Assembly: GCF_010731715.1 (NCBI RefSeq)
Contig: NZ_AP022587.1
Coordinates: 5,952,001 to 6,016,000 of the forward strand
Length of the DNA: 64,000 nucleotides
Source: Mycobacterium stomatepiae
Lineage (GTDB): Bacteria > Actinomycetota > Actinomycetes > Mycobacteriales > Mycobacteriaceae
Direction of reading: 5' to 3'
Part shown: positions 56,171 to 64,000 of the stretch, one piece after another
Layout of the letters: the number at the start of each line of letters is the position of its first letter
Numbering within the stretch: the first letter of the stretch is position 1
Made by a program: the position numbers and the translations under genes
The notes under the pieces: generated by a model
Databases searched by the model: none
What the model was told of the DNA's origin: nothing
The model's input: the letters and a program-made list of their open reading frames with translations, nothing else

Positions 56171-57360
56171 GCGTTGACACGCCTATGACCGACGACGGAA
56201 ACGAGGCATCGCCCATGACCGCAGATTTACCCAGCGAGGCACTGGAGCTGCGTTCGCTGGTGACCTCCGATGGCACGCTCGAGCTCTCGCTGCAGGAGGT
56301 TCCTGTTCCGACGCCAGGCGCCAACGAGGTGCTGGTGCGAGTGGAAGCCTCGCCGATCAATCCGTCGGATCTGGGCCTTCTCATTGCCAGCGCCGACATG
56401 ACCAAGGCGACGGTCACCGGGACACCCGAACGCCCCGTCGTCACCGCTTCGGTGGGGCAGGGGAGCCTCGCAGCGCTCGCGGCGCGCCTCGACAAGTCGC
56501 TCCCGGTGGGCAACGAGGGCGCGGGCACCGTGGTCGCCGCCGGATCAGCCGAAGCGGCCCAGGCGATCATCGGAAAGACCGTCGCGATCGCGGGCGGCGC
56601 GATGTACTCGCAATACCGGGTGGTCGACGCTGCTGCCTGTCTGGTCCTGCCAGACGGTGCTACGGCGAGGGACGGGGCATCGTCGTTCGTCAACCCAATG
56701 ACGGCCCTGGGAATGACCGAAACCATGCACCGCGAAGGACATTCGGGCCTCGTACACACCGCCGCCGCATCCAACCTCGGCCAGATGCTGGTCAAGCTCT
56801 GCCAGGAAGACGGCATACCGCTGGTCAATATCGTCCGCAAACCCGAGCAAGAGGAGCTGCTGACAAAGCTCGGCGCAACCCATGTGCTCAATTCTTCGTC
56901 GCCGTCGTTCGAAGCAGATCTGGTCGAGGCGCTCAAAGAGACCTCCGCGACGCTCGCCTTCGACGCCACCGGCGGTGGCACGCTTGCCAGCCAAATCCTC
57001 AACGGCATGGAGAAGGCGGCCAGCGCGACCGCGGGCGAGTACTCCCGCTACGGGTCAACCACGCACAAGCAGGTATACATCTACGGCGGACTCGACACCG
57101 GCCCCACGGTGCTCACCAGGAACTTCGGCATGGCGTGGGGCATCGGTGGCTGGCTGCTCACCTACTTCATCCAGAAGGCCGACGCCGAGACGTTCGGTCG
57201 GTTGCGCGCTCGGGTGGCCGCCGAACTCACCACGACGTTCGCGAGTAGCTACACCCGCGAGGTCTCACTCGCGGGCATGCTGGCGCCCGACGCGTTCAAC
57301 GAATACCTCAAGCGAGCGACCGGCGAGAAGTTCCTGGTGGCTCCGCACGCCGCCGGGTGA
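56167..57360 (+). CDS. Zinc-independent quinone oxidoreductase-like protein (MDR superfamily)
   Basis: 397 residues, medium-chain reductase. The N-terminal GroES-like half has NEVLVRVEASPINPSDLGLL and VGNEGAGTVVAAGS; the Rossmann half has LVHTAAASNLGQMLVKLCQE (AAxSxxG variant of the NADPH loop). Zn ligands (Cys/His of alcohol dehydrogenases) are not seen, as in quinone reductases. TTG 56167 is the longest start; ATG 56188 or 56215 also fit. Electron-transfer or detoxification role by family; the substrate is not known. Overlaps the YchJ-like gene by four bases. The tRNA-Cys gene begins 7 bp after its stop on the other strand. Confidence 0.85.
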   Translation: MSVDTPMTDDGNEASPMTADLPSEALELRSLVTSDGTLELSLQEVPVPTPGANEVLVRVEASPINPSDLGLLIASADMTKATVTGTPERPVVTASVGQGSLAALAARLDKSLPVGNEGAGTVVAAGSAEAAQAIIGKTVAIAGGAMYSQYRVVDAAACLVLPDGATARDGASSFVNPMTALGMTETMHREGHSGLVHTAAASNLGQMLVKLCQEDGIPLVNIVRKPEQEELLTKLGATHVLNSSSPSFEADLVEALKETSATLAFDATGGGTLASQILNGMEKAASATAGEYSRYGSTTHKQVYIYGGLDTGPTVLTRNFGMAWGIGGWLLTYFIQKADAETFGRLRARVAAELTTTFASSYTREVSLAGMLAPDAFNEYLKRATGEKFLVAPHAAG

Positions 57361-57366
57361 ATGCAG

Positions 57367-57437
57367 AGCGAGTGACGGGATTCGAACCCGTGTGTACGGC
57401 TTTGCAGGCCGCTGCCTAGCCGCTCAGCCACACCCGC
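57367..57437 (-). tRNA. tRNA-Cys (GCA)
   Basis: Read on the minus strand: acceptor GCGGGTG pairs with CACTCGC; D arm GCTGAGCGGCTAGGC; anticodon loop CTGCAAA between AGCGGC and GCCGT, anticodon GCA (Cys); T arm ACGGGTTCGAATCCCGT. The discriminator base is T, as required for Cys. CCA is not encoded. It is convergent with the reductase gene. Confidence 0.95.
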
Positions 57438-57541
57438 ATGAACAGCTACCCTGCCAGCGCGGGTCGCTGTGGCCCAGTGTTTTTCTCGGCCCGATCATTT
57501 CGGTCTAGCGGCACCGCGGGCAGCGAAAGTACAGTCGCAAA

Positions 57542-58597
57542 ATGACCAACGGTCGTCTTGCTGATCCGGAATGTTGTCTGCGCACCGACCCTCGGGCGGA
57601 CCCGCGCATGGTCGAAGCCCTTGCACCGGTGGGTCTGGACAACAATGCGCCGACGGTGGCGCTGACCATCGATGCGCCGCTCGAGGAACGGCTGGCCTAT
57701 GCGGCGATGGCCGAGGAGGGGATGGGCGCCGTTCTAGGCCTATTCGCGGCGGGTGTTCCGGACGTGACCGGCGTGACGACTACGACGACGACGATCACCG
57801 GCGAAGACGGCAACGACGTCACGCTGTACGTCAGCCGCCCCGACGTCGAGGGTGCGTTGCCCGCGGTCGTGCATTTACACGGCGGCGGCATGGCCATCGC
57901 CAGCGCGGCCGACGCCACGTACACGCGGCTGCGCGAGTACATAGCGAGCACCGGCCTTGTCGTCGTCGGCGTCGAGTTCCGCAACTCCGGAGGAAAGCTC
58001 GGCCCGCAGCCGTTTCCCGCCGGACTGAACGACTGCGCGGCCGGCGTTCGCTGGGTAGCGTCGCACCGCTCGGAACTCGGCGTCAGCCACCTGATCGTCG
58101 CCGGCGAGTCCGGCGGAGGTAATCTCACGCTCACCGTGGCGCACAAAGCGAAACGTGAAGGCTGGCTGGGGGAAATCGCGGGTTTCTACGCGCAGTGCCC
58201 GTACATCTCCAACCGGTGGCACGAACCGCCCGACGAGTTGCCTTCACTGCGGGAGTGCGACGGCTACTTCATCAGCCTTCAGCAATTGGAGATACTGGGC
58301 TCGCTCTACGACCCGGAGAATCAGAACGCGAACGACCCCACCTGCTTTGCCGGCGTCGCGACCGACGACGACCTGAAGGGCCTACCGCCGCACGTGATTT
58401 CAGTGAACGAGATCGACCCGTTGCGGGACGAAGGGCTCGATTACTATCGCCGCCTGGTGCACGCGGGTGTGCCGACCGTGGGCCGGTTGGTCGCGGGCAC
58501 CTGCCACGGGGGCGACCTGATCTTCGCCGGCGCCATGCCCGACGTTTTCGCGGCCAGCATCCGCGACCTCAGCGGCTTCGCCAAGAGCCTCCGCTAG
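57542..58597 (+). CDS. HSL-type alpha/beta-hydrolase (Lip family esterase)
   Basis: 351 residues with the hormone-sensitive lipase pattern: oxyanion motif HLHGGGMAIASA (His113), nucleophile GESGGGN (Ser190), Asp in SVNEIDPLRDEGL and His in GTCHGGDL. The N-terminal ~80 residues are a cap with an acidic Thr-rich part (VTTTTTTITGEDG). Such Lip enzymes hydrolyse short to medium acyl esters. ATG 57542. It converges with the broken gene at 58594, overlapping its end. Confidence 0.87.
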   Translation: MTNGRLADPECCLRTDPRADPRMVEALAPVGLDNNAPTVALTIDAPLEERLAYAAMAEEGMGAVLGLFAAGVPDVTGVTTTTTTITGEDGNDVTLYVSRPDVEGALPAVVHLHGGGMAIASAADATYTRLREYIASTGLVVVGVEFRNSGGKLGPQPFPAGLNDCAAGVRWVASHRSELGVSHLIVAGESGGGNLTLTVAHKAKREGWLGEIAGFYAQCPYISNRWHEPPDELPSLRECDGYFISLQQLEILGSLYDPENQNANDPTCFAGVATDDDLKGLPPHVISVNEIDPLRDEGLDYYRRLVHAGVPTVGRLVAGTCHGGDLIFAGAMPDVFAASIRDLSGFAKSLR

Positions 58598-58995
58598 CAG
58601 CGGAACTTGCTCCACCGCACCGCGGTCGGGAAGATCGGGCCGAAGCAAGCGAACCGGCAGCCGAGGTTGCGTCGGGCTTCCTGATGGACCAGCCGGGCGG
58701 TGCCCTCGGCGAACCCGTCGCGTGGGTAATGGGTGAGGATTTGTCGAGGTTCTCCGGATGGACCGCCCACTGCTGAGCGAGTACGTCGATGAGTCCGCCC
58801 GCCCGCACCCAGTGGGCCTCCATGCCGTATCGCTGCGCGGAGACGAACGGGTTCAAGTTGGTCGTGATGGCCAGCGCAACCCGGTCCTGGCGTGCGGTCT
58901 CCCACCCGGCGGCGGTGGTGATCTGGCGTGCCCGCCGTGCCGCCCTGCGCTTCCCAATCCAGCGAGCCGACCGGCGGCCGAGAGGTACGACCCAT
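58594..58995 (-). pseudogene. Unknown small protein with two frameshifts
   Basis: ATG 58995 (after AAGGAG) gives MGRTSRPPVGSLDW. Near 58950 the frame must shift to read RAARRARQITTAAGWETARQ and DRVALAITTNLNPFVSAQRY, GMEAHWVRAGGLIDVLAQQW; near 58745 it shifts back to LTHYPRDGFAEGTARLVHQE and CFGPIFPTAVRWSKFRC. The combined ~130-residue protein reads as genuine, but I recognise no family. It lies four bases downstream of the hydrolase, likely co-transcribed. Confidence 0.6.
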
Positions 58996-58998
58996 CCG

Positions 58999-59865
58999 TC
59001 ACTCCTTCGGCTGTCCGGCGAGGAATTCCTCGATCGCGGTGACGAGGCGGTCGGGCTGATCTTCGGGGATGAACGTGCGGCTTCCGGAGATAAGGTCAAA
59101 TCGTCCTTGCGGCAACAGTTTTGCCAGCCGTCGCCCATGATCGCGAGGGAAGATCTTGTCGTTGTCGGCCCAGAGCACCAGCGCGGGTTTGTCGAAATTG
59201 GTCAGCCGCGCCGCGGCGTCGAACGTGTACTTCGTGTCGACCGCGCGCAGCATGCGCCGAAAGTCGCGCCTGACGCCCGGGTTGCGCCGCACCGGGTCGG
59301 TGAACGAACGCATGATGTCGGGCGGCATTGCCCGCGACGTGACAAACCCGTACGCGGTCGGCAAGCGCTGGATCGGCTTGAATTGTGCGGTGTAGGCGAC
59401 GGCCCAGGTAAGCAGTCGCGAGCGCGCCATCACCTCCAGGTACTTCTGCGGCGTCGGCGGGAACTTCTCGAACGCGTCGCATGAGGTGAGCACCAGCCGT
59501 GCGATCCGGTCGGGATGACGCCCGACCAGTGCCTGCGCCACGGCTCCACCGGTGTCGTTGGCGACGATCGTGACGTCCTCGAGGTCCAGGGCGTCGAGAA
59601 AGTCCGCAGTGATCCGGGCCATGCCGGGCAGGGACAAATCGGCATCCGGATCCAGTGGGATCGAATGCGACCCCCACGGCAGGTCGGGAGTGATGCAGCG
59701 GTGCCCGTCCGCCAGGCGAGGCGCGACGTGCCGCCACAGATCACCGTTGACCGCGACGCCGTGCACGAACACGATCGGCGAGCCAGTGCCGCGGTCGCGG
59801 TAGCGGATCACGCCCGCGGGGATGTCGACGCGGTGTTCCGGGCCGAGCTGCGCGCTGATCGACAT
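58999..59865 (-). CDS. Alpha/beta-hydrolase with Asp nucleophile, haloalkane dehalogenase-like group
   Basis: 288 residues. Oxyanion region VFVHGVAVNGDLWRHVAPRL; the nucleophile elbow reads VANDTGGAVAQAL, with Asp104 where esterases have Ser, as in haloalkane dehalogenases and epoxide hydrolases. Acid region ALVLWADNDKIFPRDHGRRL. At the position of the catalytic His the sequence is ISGSRTFIPEDQP, without His, so catalysis is in doubt. ATG 59865. A palindrome at 59878 is a likely HxlR operator. Downstream of hxlR and upstream of the small pseudogene on the same strand. Confidence 0.8.
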   Translation of the reverse strand: MSISAQLGPEHRVDIPAGVIRYRDRGTGSPIVFVHGVAVNGDLWRHVAPRLADGHRCITPDLPWGSHSIPLDPDADLSLPGMARITADFLDALDLEDVTIVANDTGGAVAQALVGRHPDRIARLVLTSCDAFEKFPPTPQKYLEVMARSRLLTWAVAYTAQFKPIQRLPTAYGFVTSRAMPPDIMRSFTDPVRRNPGVRRDFRRMLRAVDTKYTFDAAARLTNFDKPALVLWADNDKIFPRDHGRRLAKLLPQGRFDLISGSRTFIPEDQPDRLVTAIEEFLAGQPKE

Positions 59866-59877
59866 GGCCAGATCTTA

Positions 59878-59892
59878 CTTGCATGATACAAG
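59878..59892 (-). promoter_or_regulatory. Putative HxlR operator before the hydrolase
   Basis: CTTGCATGATACAAG is a near-palindrome (CTTG and CAAG arms) 13-27 bp upstream of the hydrolase ATG. The related half ACTTGCA recurs just upstream of the hxlR start (minus-strand reading of 60416-60422). Inferred only from symmetry, recurrence and position. Confidence 0.5.
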
Positions 59893-59906
59893 CAAAATGC
59901 AACACC

Positions 59907-60413
59907 TCAGCGTGGTCGATCTCCCCAGGCGGCGACTTGCGGCGGCGTCAGGGTGGTCGGTTCGCCATCGGCCCCTATGGCGCCGGGCGCAGGCACGACG
60001 CGCAGGTCGCGCAGGGCGACGGGATCCCCGCAGTGCTCGCATCGCAGCGCGGCTCCGGCGGGGTGGTCGCAGCCGTTGTGCAGGATCAAGACCTCGGGAC
60101 CGTCGGGGCCCGGCGTGTGGCGGTCGGCCCACGCCATCAGCGATAGCACCACCGGGAAAAGGTCGCGCCCCTTCTTGGTCAGGTGATACGAGCCGCGTGG
60201 CGCGGTCCGTTCCAGCACGCCGTGGTCCACCAACTTCTGCAACCGAGAGCTCAGGATGTTCGTCGCCATGCCGAGACTGCGCAAGAACTCGTCGTAGCGG
60301 GTCAATCCGTGGAAGGCGTCGCGGACGATCAGGAGTGTCCAGCGCTCGCCGAGGATCTCGAGTGCCCGAGCCAGCGCGCAGCTTTGGTCCTCGTACCCGC
60401 TCCCAAGTGGCAT
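59907..60413 (-). CDS. HxlR-family transcriptional regulator
   Basis: 168 residues. The HxlR signature is CALARALEILGERWTLLIVR (Cys near the N-terminus), then a winged helix: LGMATNILSSRLQKLVDHGV, LERTAPRGSYHLTKKGRDLF. The extra C-terminal part has ALRCEHCGDPV with a Cys-x2-Cys that might bind a metal. These act as redox or aldehyde-sensing regulators, usually of neighbouring genes; the alpha/beta-hydrolase downstream is the likely target. Start ATG 60413. Confidence 0.85.
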   Translation of the reverse strand: MPLGSGYEDQSCALARALEILGERWTLLIVRDAFHGLTRYDEFLRSLGMATNILSSRLQKLVDHGVLERTAPRGSYHLTKKGRDLFPVVLSLMAWADRHTPGPDGPEVLILHNGCDHPAGAALRCEHCGDPVALRDLRVVPAPGAIGADGEPTTLTPPQVAAWGDRPR

Positions 60414-60665
60414 GGTGCAAGTTTAGTTTTGTCACTGGGAAAGACCTGGCGTCGGCCACATGTGCGCTTGTCATGTATGCGATGCCGGGCGGCCGTGTCG
60501 CGCTAAACCAGGACGCCTCTTGTCTGACGATGCTGTGGCGAATCGGTGAACAGTGTTGATGTGTAAAGAAATTGGCAACTCAGCTTCTTGCTCGACTCGG
60601 CCCGGACGCAAGCCGGCCGTTCGCGTAGCGCCAAAAAACAGAACGCGTATGGCTACTATCGGACA

Positions 60666-61280
60666 ATGCTGCAAGAGGCCCAGAAATTGTCGAATGGCGT
60701 TCGTAGCCGTCGGCGCGGCAAGGTGCTCGAACGCGCGCTCTACGAGGCGACGTTGGCCGAGCTCGCCGAGGTCGGATACGGCGGGCTGACGATGGAAGGA
60801 ATCGCCGCTCGCGCCCAGACGGGCAAGGCCGCGCTGTATCGGCGGTGGGGCAGCAAGCACGACCTGGTGCACGCCGCGCTGGTGTTCGCGTTGCCCTCGC
60901 TGTCCGAGCCACGGCCCGGGCGGTCGGCGCGCGACGCGCTGCTGACGCTCTTCACTTCGCACCGTGACCTTTTGGCCGGCAAAACCGCTTTTCCCGGGTT
61001 GCACATCATGCATCAGCTGCTGCACGAACCCGAGATGCGCGCTATCTTCGCCGACGCGGTGGTGCGTCCGCGGTTGAAGGTCATCGATTCGATCCTGGCC
61101 GCCGCGGTCGAGGCCGGCGATATCGATGCGGCCACCCTGACCCCGCTGACCGCCCGGATCGGGCCGGCCCTGATCAATCACCGTTTCCTGCTGACCGGCG
61201 AAGCCCCGAATCGGCGCGAGCTGACACTGATTGTCAATGCGGTGATCCCACCGCGTGCGGCGACGTCTTCGACCGGCTAG
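60666..61280 (+). CDS. TetR-family transcriptional regulator
   Basis: 204 residues from ATG 60666. HTH region EATLAELAEVGYGGLTMEGI, AARAQTGKAALYRRWGSKHD (the YRRW-type turn common in this subgroup), then LVHAALVFALPSLSEPRPG and a helical ligand domain with GLHIMHQLLHEPEMRAIFAD. A longer frame upstream (from 60588) adds low-similarity residues. The neighbours do not reveal a target; the membrane protein at 61618 is 340 bp downstream on the same strand. Confidence 0.83.
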   Translation: MLQEAQKLSNGVRSRRRGKVLERALYEATLAELAEVGYGGLTMEGIAARAQTGKAALYRRWGSKHDLVHAALVFALPSLSEPRPGRSARDALLTLFTSHRDLLAGKTAFPGLHIMHQLLHEPEMRAIFADAVVRPRLKVIDSILAAAVEAGDIDAATLTPLTARIGPALINHRFLLTGEAPNRRELTLIVNAVIPPRAATSSTG

Positions 61281-61617
61281 TGCACCGCACGTAAGGCTCC
61301 GTTTTATTCACGTTCGATCCGGCTGGACGTTCCGAAGTAACGGAAACGCTCGTCGCCGGCGCACCCGGCCGTTGTTGGCGAGTCGATCCGAGCAGCCGGG
61401 CGGTGAACCGGCAGAATCTGCTGGAAGAGTCGGCAGACCGCGGTCCGCAAGGCCGTCGTATGAGGCAGCCATGTCAATACCAACTCTTGACGAATCCATG
61501 CGAACGATCGTTATCATACTGCGGTATGGTTTCTTTTGTGAAGCAGGGCACATCGTGCGGTCATATGTGACACGACGCGCCCGGCACGACTGAACGCTTC
61601 TTTTGAGAGGGCAATTC
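61281..61617. other. Intergenic with likely promoter
   Basis: 340 bp between tetR and the membrane protein. Frames here are short and have no motif. The ATCGTTATCATACTGCGGTA stretch near 61506 and GAGAGGG at ~61605 fit a promoter and ribosome-binding site for the next gene. Confidence 0.45.
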
Positions 61618-62396
61618 ATGACGTCATCCACGGCTTCGCCGCCACACACCACAGTCGATAATCGCGGCCACTTCTCCCTGGCGAGCCAGCGCGCGATCCT
61701 TTGGTGGGGTGTCGGTCTCGCCATCGTCTACGGCCTCGCCTTCGTCCTCCTGTTGCAACAGGCCCCGCTGAAAAACCCGCAGTGGTCGGCAGAGCAGGTC
61801 GCGCAGTGGTACGTGACCAACGGAACCAAGATCAAGTGGGGGGCGGTCATCTGCAGCTGGACCGGCTGTTTCATGATGCCGATTTGGGCGGTGTTCGCCG
61901 CACAGATGGCCCGGGTGGAACCGGGTCGATGGAAGGTGTGGAGCGCGCTCACCCTCGCCAGCGGCGCATTGATGTCGATCTATCTGGCGCTGCCCCCGAT
62001 GTTCTGGGGAGTCGCCGCCTACACCGCGCCGCGCAAGAACTCCGAAGTGACCACGTTGATTCACGAGTTGGCTTCGCTGACGATGACGACGACCGATCAG
62101 GCATACATCTTCGCCTGGGTCGCGGTCTCGGTGATTGCGCTGCGCCCGGCCACCCAGCTGGTCAAGAACAACCCGTTCCCGCGGTGGTGGGCCTATGGCT
62201 CGCTGTGGATCACGTTCATGTTCGAGGCGGGTGCGTTCGCCTTCCTGCCCCGCACCGGTCCGTTCGCGTGGAACGGGCTACTGGTGTTCGGTCGCCATTC
62301 GTGCTGTTCACCGTGTGGATCATCATCCAGAGCAACCTTTGCTTCCGGGCGATCCGGGCCCAGCGGGAAGATCCCGACGAGAACTACTTCGCTTAA
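61618..62396 (+). CDS. Seven-helix membrane protein of unknown function (frameshift near end)
   Basis: About 258 residues with six or seven hydrophobic segments: ILWWGVGLAIVYGLAFVLLL, AVICSWTGCFMMPIWAVFAA, SALTLASGALMSIYLALPPM and YIFAWVAVSVIALRP. As read the end is GRHSCCSPCG and on to 62398; a one-base shift at ~62290 (GTGTTCGGTCG) gives SPFVLFTVWIIIQSNLCFRA and ends DENYFA at 62396, completing a last helix and charged tail, which is clearly the natural end. ATG 61618 with GAGAGGG seven bases ahead. A tetR gene follows immediately. Confidence 0.7.
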
Positions 62397-62528
62397 GACA
62401 TGACGACCCCGGAGCTCCTGGAGCAGTCTGCCCTGACTGGGACTCCGGGCATCGCCATGCAGAATCCGCGACACGCGTCTGAAGACATTCGGGCGTCGGG
62501 AGATAGCTGTCAATGCGAAAATGGCGGC

Positions 62529-63194
62529 GTGCCCGGTAAGACGAAGGTCAACGGCCAGGCAGTGACGCGCGGTGCGGGAAGGCGCCTGCTGCTGGAATCG
62601 GCGCGCGCCTTGTTCGCTGAGCGCGGCTACGCCGGCACGAGCACGCGGGAGATCGCCCGGGCGGCCTCGGTATCGGAGCCGATGATTTTCCGGCACTTCG
62701 GATCCAAGGCGAAGCTTTTCGAAGAGGCGGTGCTGGCACCGTTCAACACCTTCGTGTCCGACTATGTGGCGGACTGGGCCGCGCGCCCGCGCGGCATGAA
62801 GACCCCCTACGCGGAAACGTATGACTTTTATCGCGGTGTCTACGACGTGCTGTCGGCGAATCGGCGACTGATCCACGAAATGATCGGAGCCCGCGCCGTG
62901 GGCGGACCGTTGAGCGCCGAAACCGCCTCCGCGCCGCAAATGGGCCGACTCCTGGAACGTTTTGAGGCCATCGTGTACGGCGAGATCGCGGAGCGCGGGT
63001 TCCGTCCTTTCGATCCCGCGGTCGTGACGCGGGTGATCTTCGGGATGGTGTTCTCGATCGCGGTATTCGGTGACTGGATGTTTGAAGGCTCGACCCGCCC
63101 GCCGCCAAGCGCTGAGGCGTTCATCGAGGAGATGGCCCGTCTGACTATTTACGGCGCCTACCCGGAAGGTGCCACACCGACCGCGGCGCCATGA
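62529..63194 (+). CDS. TetR-family transcriptional regulator
   Basis: 221 residues from GTG 62529. HTH: RRLLLESARALFAERGYAGT, TREIARAASVSEPMIFRHFG, SKAKLFEEAVLAPFNTFV. The C-terminal domain reads FYRGVYDVLSANRRLIHEMI, ARAVGG and VTRVIFGMVFSIAVFGDWMF. The frame is open from 62400, but the extra N-terminal residues lack similarity. It probably governs the membrane protein just upstream or lipid genes nearby, as such MIFRHF-type TetRs often do (inference). Confidence 0.85.
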   Translation: MPGKTKVNGQAVTRGAGRRLLLESARALFAERGYAGTSTREIARAASVSEPMIFRHFGSKAKLFEEAVLAPFNTFVSDYVADWAARPRGMKTPYAETYDFYRGVYDVLSANRRLIHEMIGARAVGGPLSAETASAPQMGRLLERFEAIVYGEIAERGFRPFDPAVVTRVIFGMVFSIAVFGDWMFEGSTRPPPSAEAFIEEMARLTIYGAYPEGATPTAAP

Positions 63195-63721
63195 CTGGAA
63201 TAGTGAGCCCCGCAACGGATTCTGATCAATCCAACTAGCCTTGTCGCCACTCGCACCGTAGATTGCGATGAGAATCATCGCTTCGAGAATGCGCTCGCGA
63301 CTCGGGCGCCGGCCCATCGCGGCGAAGACCTAACCGTCGAACACCGCCGCTGCCAAGACGGTCGCGAATGGAAGCCTGGCCGAACACGAGTGCCTTACCG
63401 TGAGCCATAGATCCTCATCGCCCCCACGCCGGGGTCGCGCACACCATTGAATATATGATTGATTAAATTCTGAATTGACATGAGAACCTCGACCTCCTAG
63501 TCGATCTCCGCATCCGCCGGTGGACTTCAGCGGTTGAGCTGTCTCATTCTCCGCCGTTTGGGCACACGGGTGTCGATGGTCCGGCTAGGCACCGGAAGAG
63601 CGTGACACGGTAGACGGAAACTCGTCGTCGATATTCGAGGTGGCCGAGGGCCGGCCCGCAGGGCGTGCGGGAATGTGGCTCAGCGTGAAGCTGCAGTGAA
63701 TAGCATTGCGCACCAGTACAA
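63195..63721. other. Intergenic; TetR-like N-terminal scrap
   Basis: At 63317 downwards the minus strand opens MGRRPSRERILEAMILIAIY, like the start of a TetR regulator, but it soon loses similarity. The rest of the 530 bp (with an AT-richer patch at 63445-63480) shows no gene. Confidence 0.35.
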
Positions 63722-64000
63722 TTACCCGGCGAGGAGCTGCTGCATCTGGCCGATGTCGGTCTGCCGTGCTTTGACTATTTGCTTGGCCAGGCTGATGGCG
63801 TCGACGTTCTTTCCCTTAGCGACTTCACCGTTGGCGAGGTCGATTGTTGCCTGATACAGACTGATCATCGAGTTCAGGTAGACCGTGTCGAACTCAGGCC
63901 CCCGCAATGCCGCAAGCTTGGTGAGGGTCGGGTTGTTGCGCGGGTTGTTGGGCGCGGTGGGGAGGTTGCTGGTCCCGGACGGGTTGTCCTGGCCTTCTTT
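63722..64000 (-). CDS. DUF305-like secreted protein, C-terminal part (5' end outside window)
   Basis: The frame is open to the window edge. It has a Pro/Asn-rich stretch (LPTAPNNPRNNPTLTKLAAL), then GPEFDTVYLNSMISLYQATI, DLANGEVAKGKNVDAISLAK and QIVKARQTDIGQMQQLLAG. This is the DUF305 four-helix pattern, but the metal-type His pair of the family (normally MIPHHQ) is replaced by MISLYQ, so metal binding is doubtful. Upstream part not visible. Confidence 0.68.
   Translation of the reverse strand, partial: KEGQDNPSGTSNLPTAPNNPRNNPTLTKLAALRGPEFDTVYLNSMISLYQATIDLANGEVAKGKNVDAISLAKQIVKARQTDIGQMQQLLAG

Noticed and set aside
62193..63317. A 374-codon minus-strand frame opposite the last tetR gene
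   Set aside because: It is a shadow of the tetR and membrane-protein genes. Only its first ~20 residues look TetR-like, so this was kept as a weak remnant.

Overview
The window looks like the chromosome of a non-tuberculous, probably slow-growing Mycobacterium. Three PE proteins, two PPE genes, an MmpL transporter, WhiB proteins, a DesA-type acyl-ACP desaturase, an EmbR-like regulator beside a Ser/Thr kinase, MPT64-like and PknH-type sensor lipoproteins and an AtsA-type arylsulfatase all point there. The sequence is GC-rich throughout, except for a few patches that are visibly poorer in GC.

Region 1 (1-10.8 kb) is a graveyard of mobile elements and decayed genes. It holds the end of an mmpL gene, two direct copies of one IS30-family element (one intact, one with two single-base deletions), an IS110 transposase with stop, frameshift and active-site change, an IS256 transposase split by the second IS30 copy, three IS3 orfA scraps, a desaturase with an internal deletion, a truncated SGNH hydrolase, a broken whiB, a broken hydrolase and a PPE gene with several stops. 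Only a SnoaL-like gene looks whole. Region 2 (11-17.5 kb) has an arylsulfatase, a PPE-PPW gene and a PE gene, each with at least one frameshift, then a LuxR helix-turn-helix cut by an inversion.

Region 3 (17.5-25.4 kb) contains a GntR regulator with an MFS-lipoprotein operon that share a palindromic operator, a cupin with a hydroxyisobutyrate-dehydrogenase-like gene, a second GntR regulator preceded by an unrecognised 58-codon gene, a WhiB4-like gene and a GAP-family membrane protein. Region 4 (25.9-30.7 kb) has mntH and two PE genes. The second encodes an unusual PE protein made of alternating 25- and 24-residue Pro/Tyr-rich repeats.

Region 5 (30.7-42.8 kb) is metabolic and redox. It has a broken disulfide oxidoreductase with an 11-G tract, an OYE-type flavoenzyme, a peroxiredoxin-like gene, a TetR gene with a duplicated promoter, a luciferase-like monooxygenase, a GC-poor methyltransferase, a HAD phosphatase, an intact desA and a frameshifted D-hydroxyacid dehydrogenase. 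Region 6 (42.8-56 kb) is a signalling and envelope cluster: an orphan histidine kinase, an MPT64-like lipoprotein beside beta-propeller genes, a kinase with an EmbR-like regulator, and a second PknH-like kinase with two lipoproteins. Region 7 (55.7-64 kb) has YchJ- and quinone-reductase-like genes, tRNA-Cys, two alpha/beta hydrolases, HxlR and TetR regulators, and a truncated DUF305-like gene at the edge.

Over a dozen otherwise plausible genes carry one-base frameshifts or single stop codons. Some loci are clearly decayed (several lesions each). Others have one indel in or near a homopolymer and could be assembly errors. Both readings are kept open in the entries.
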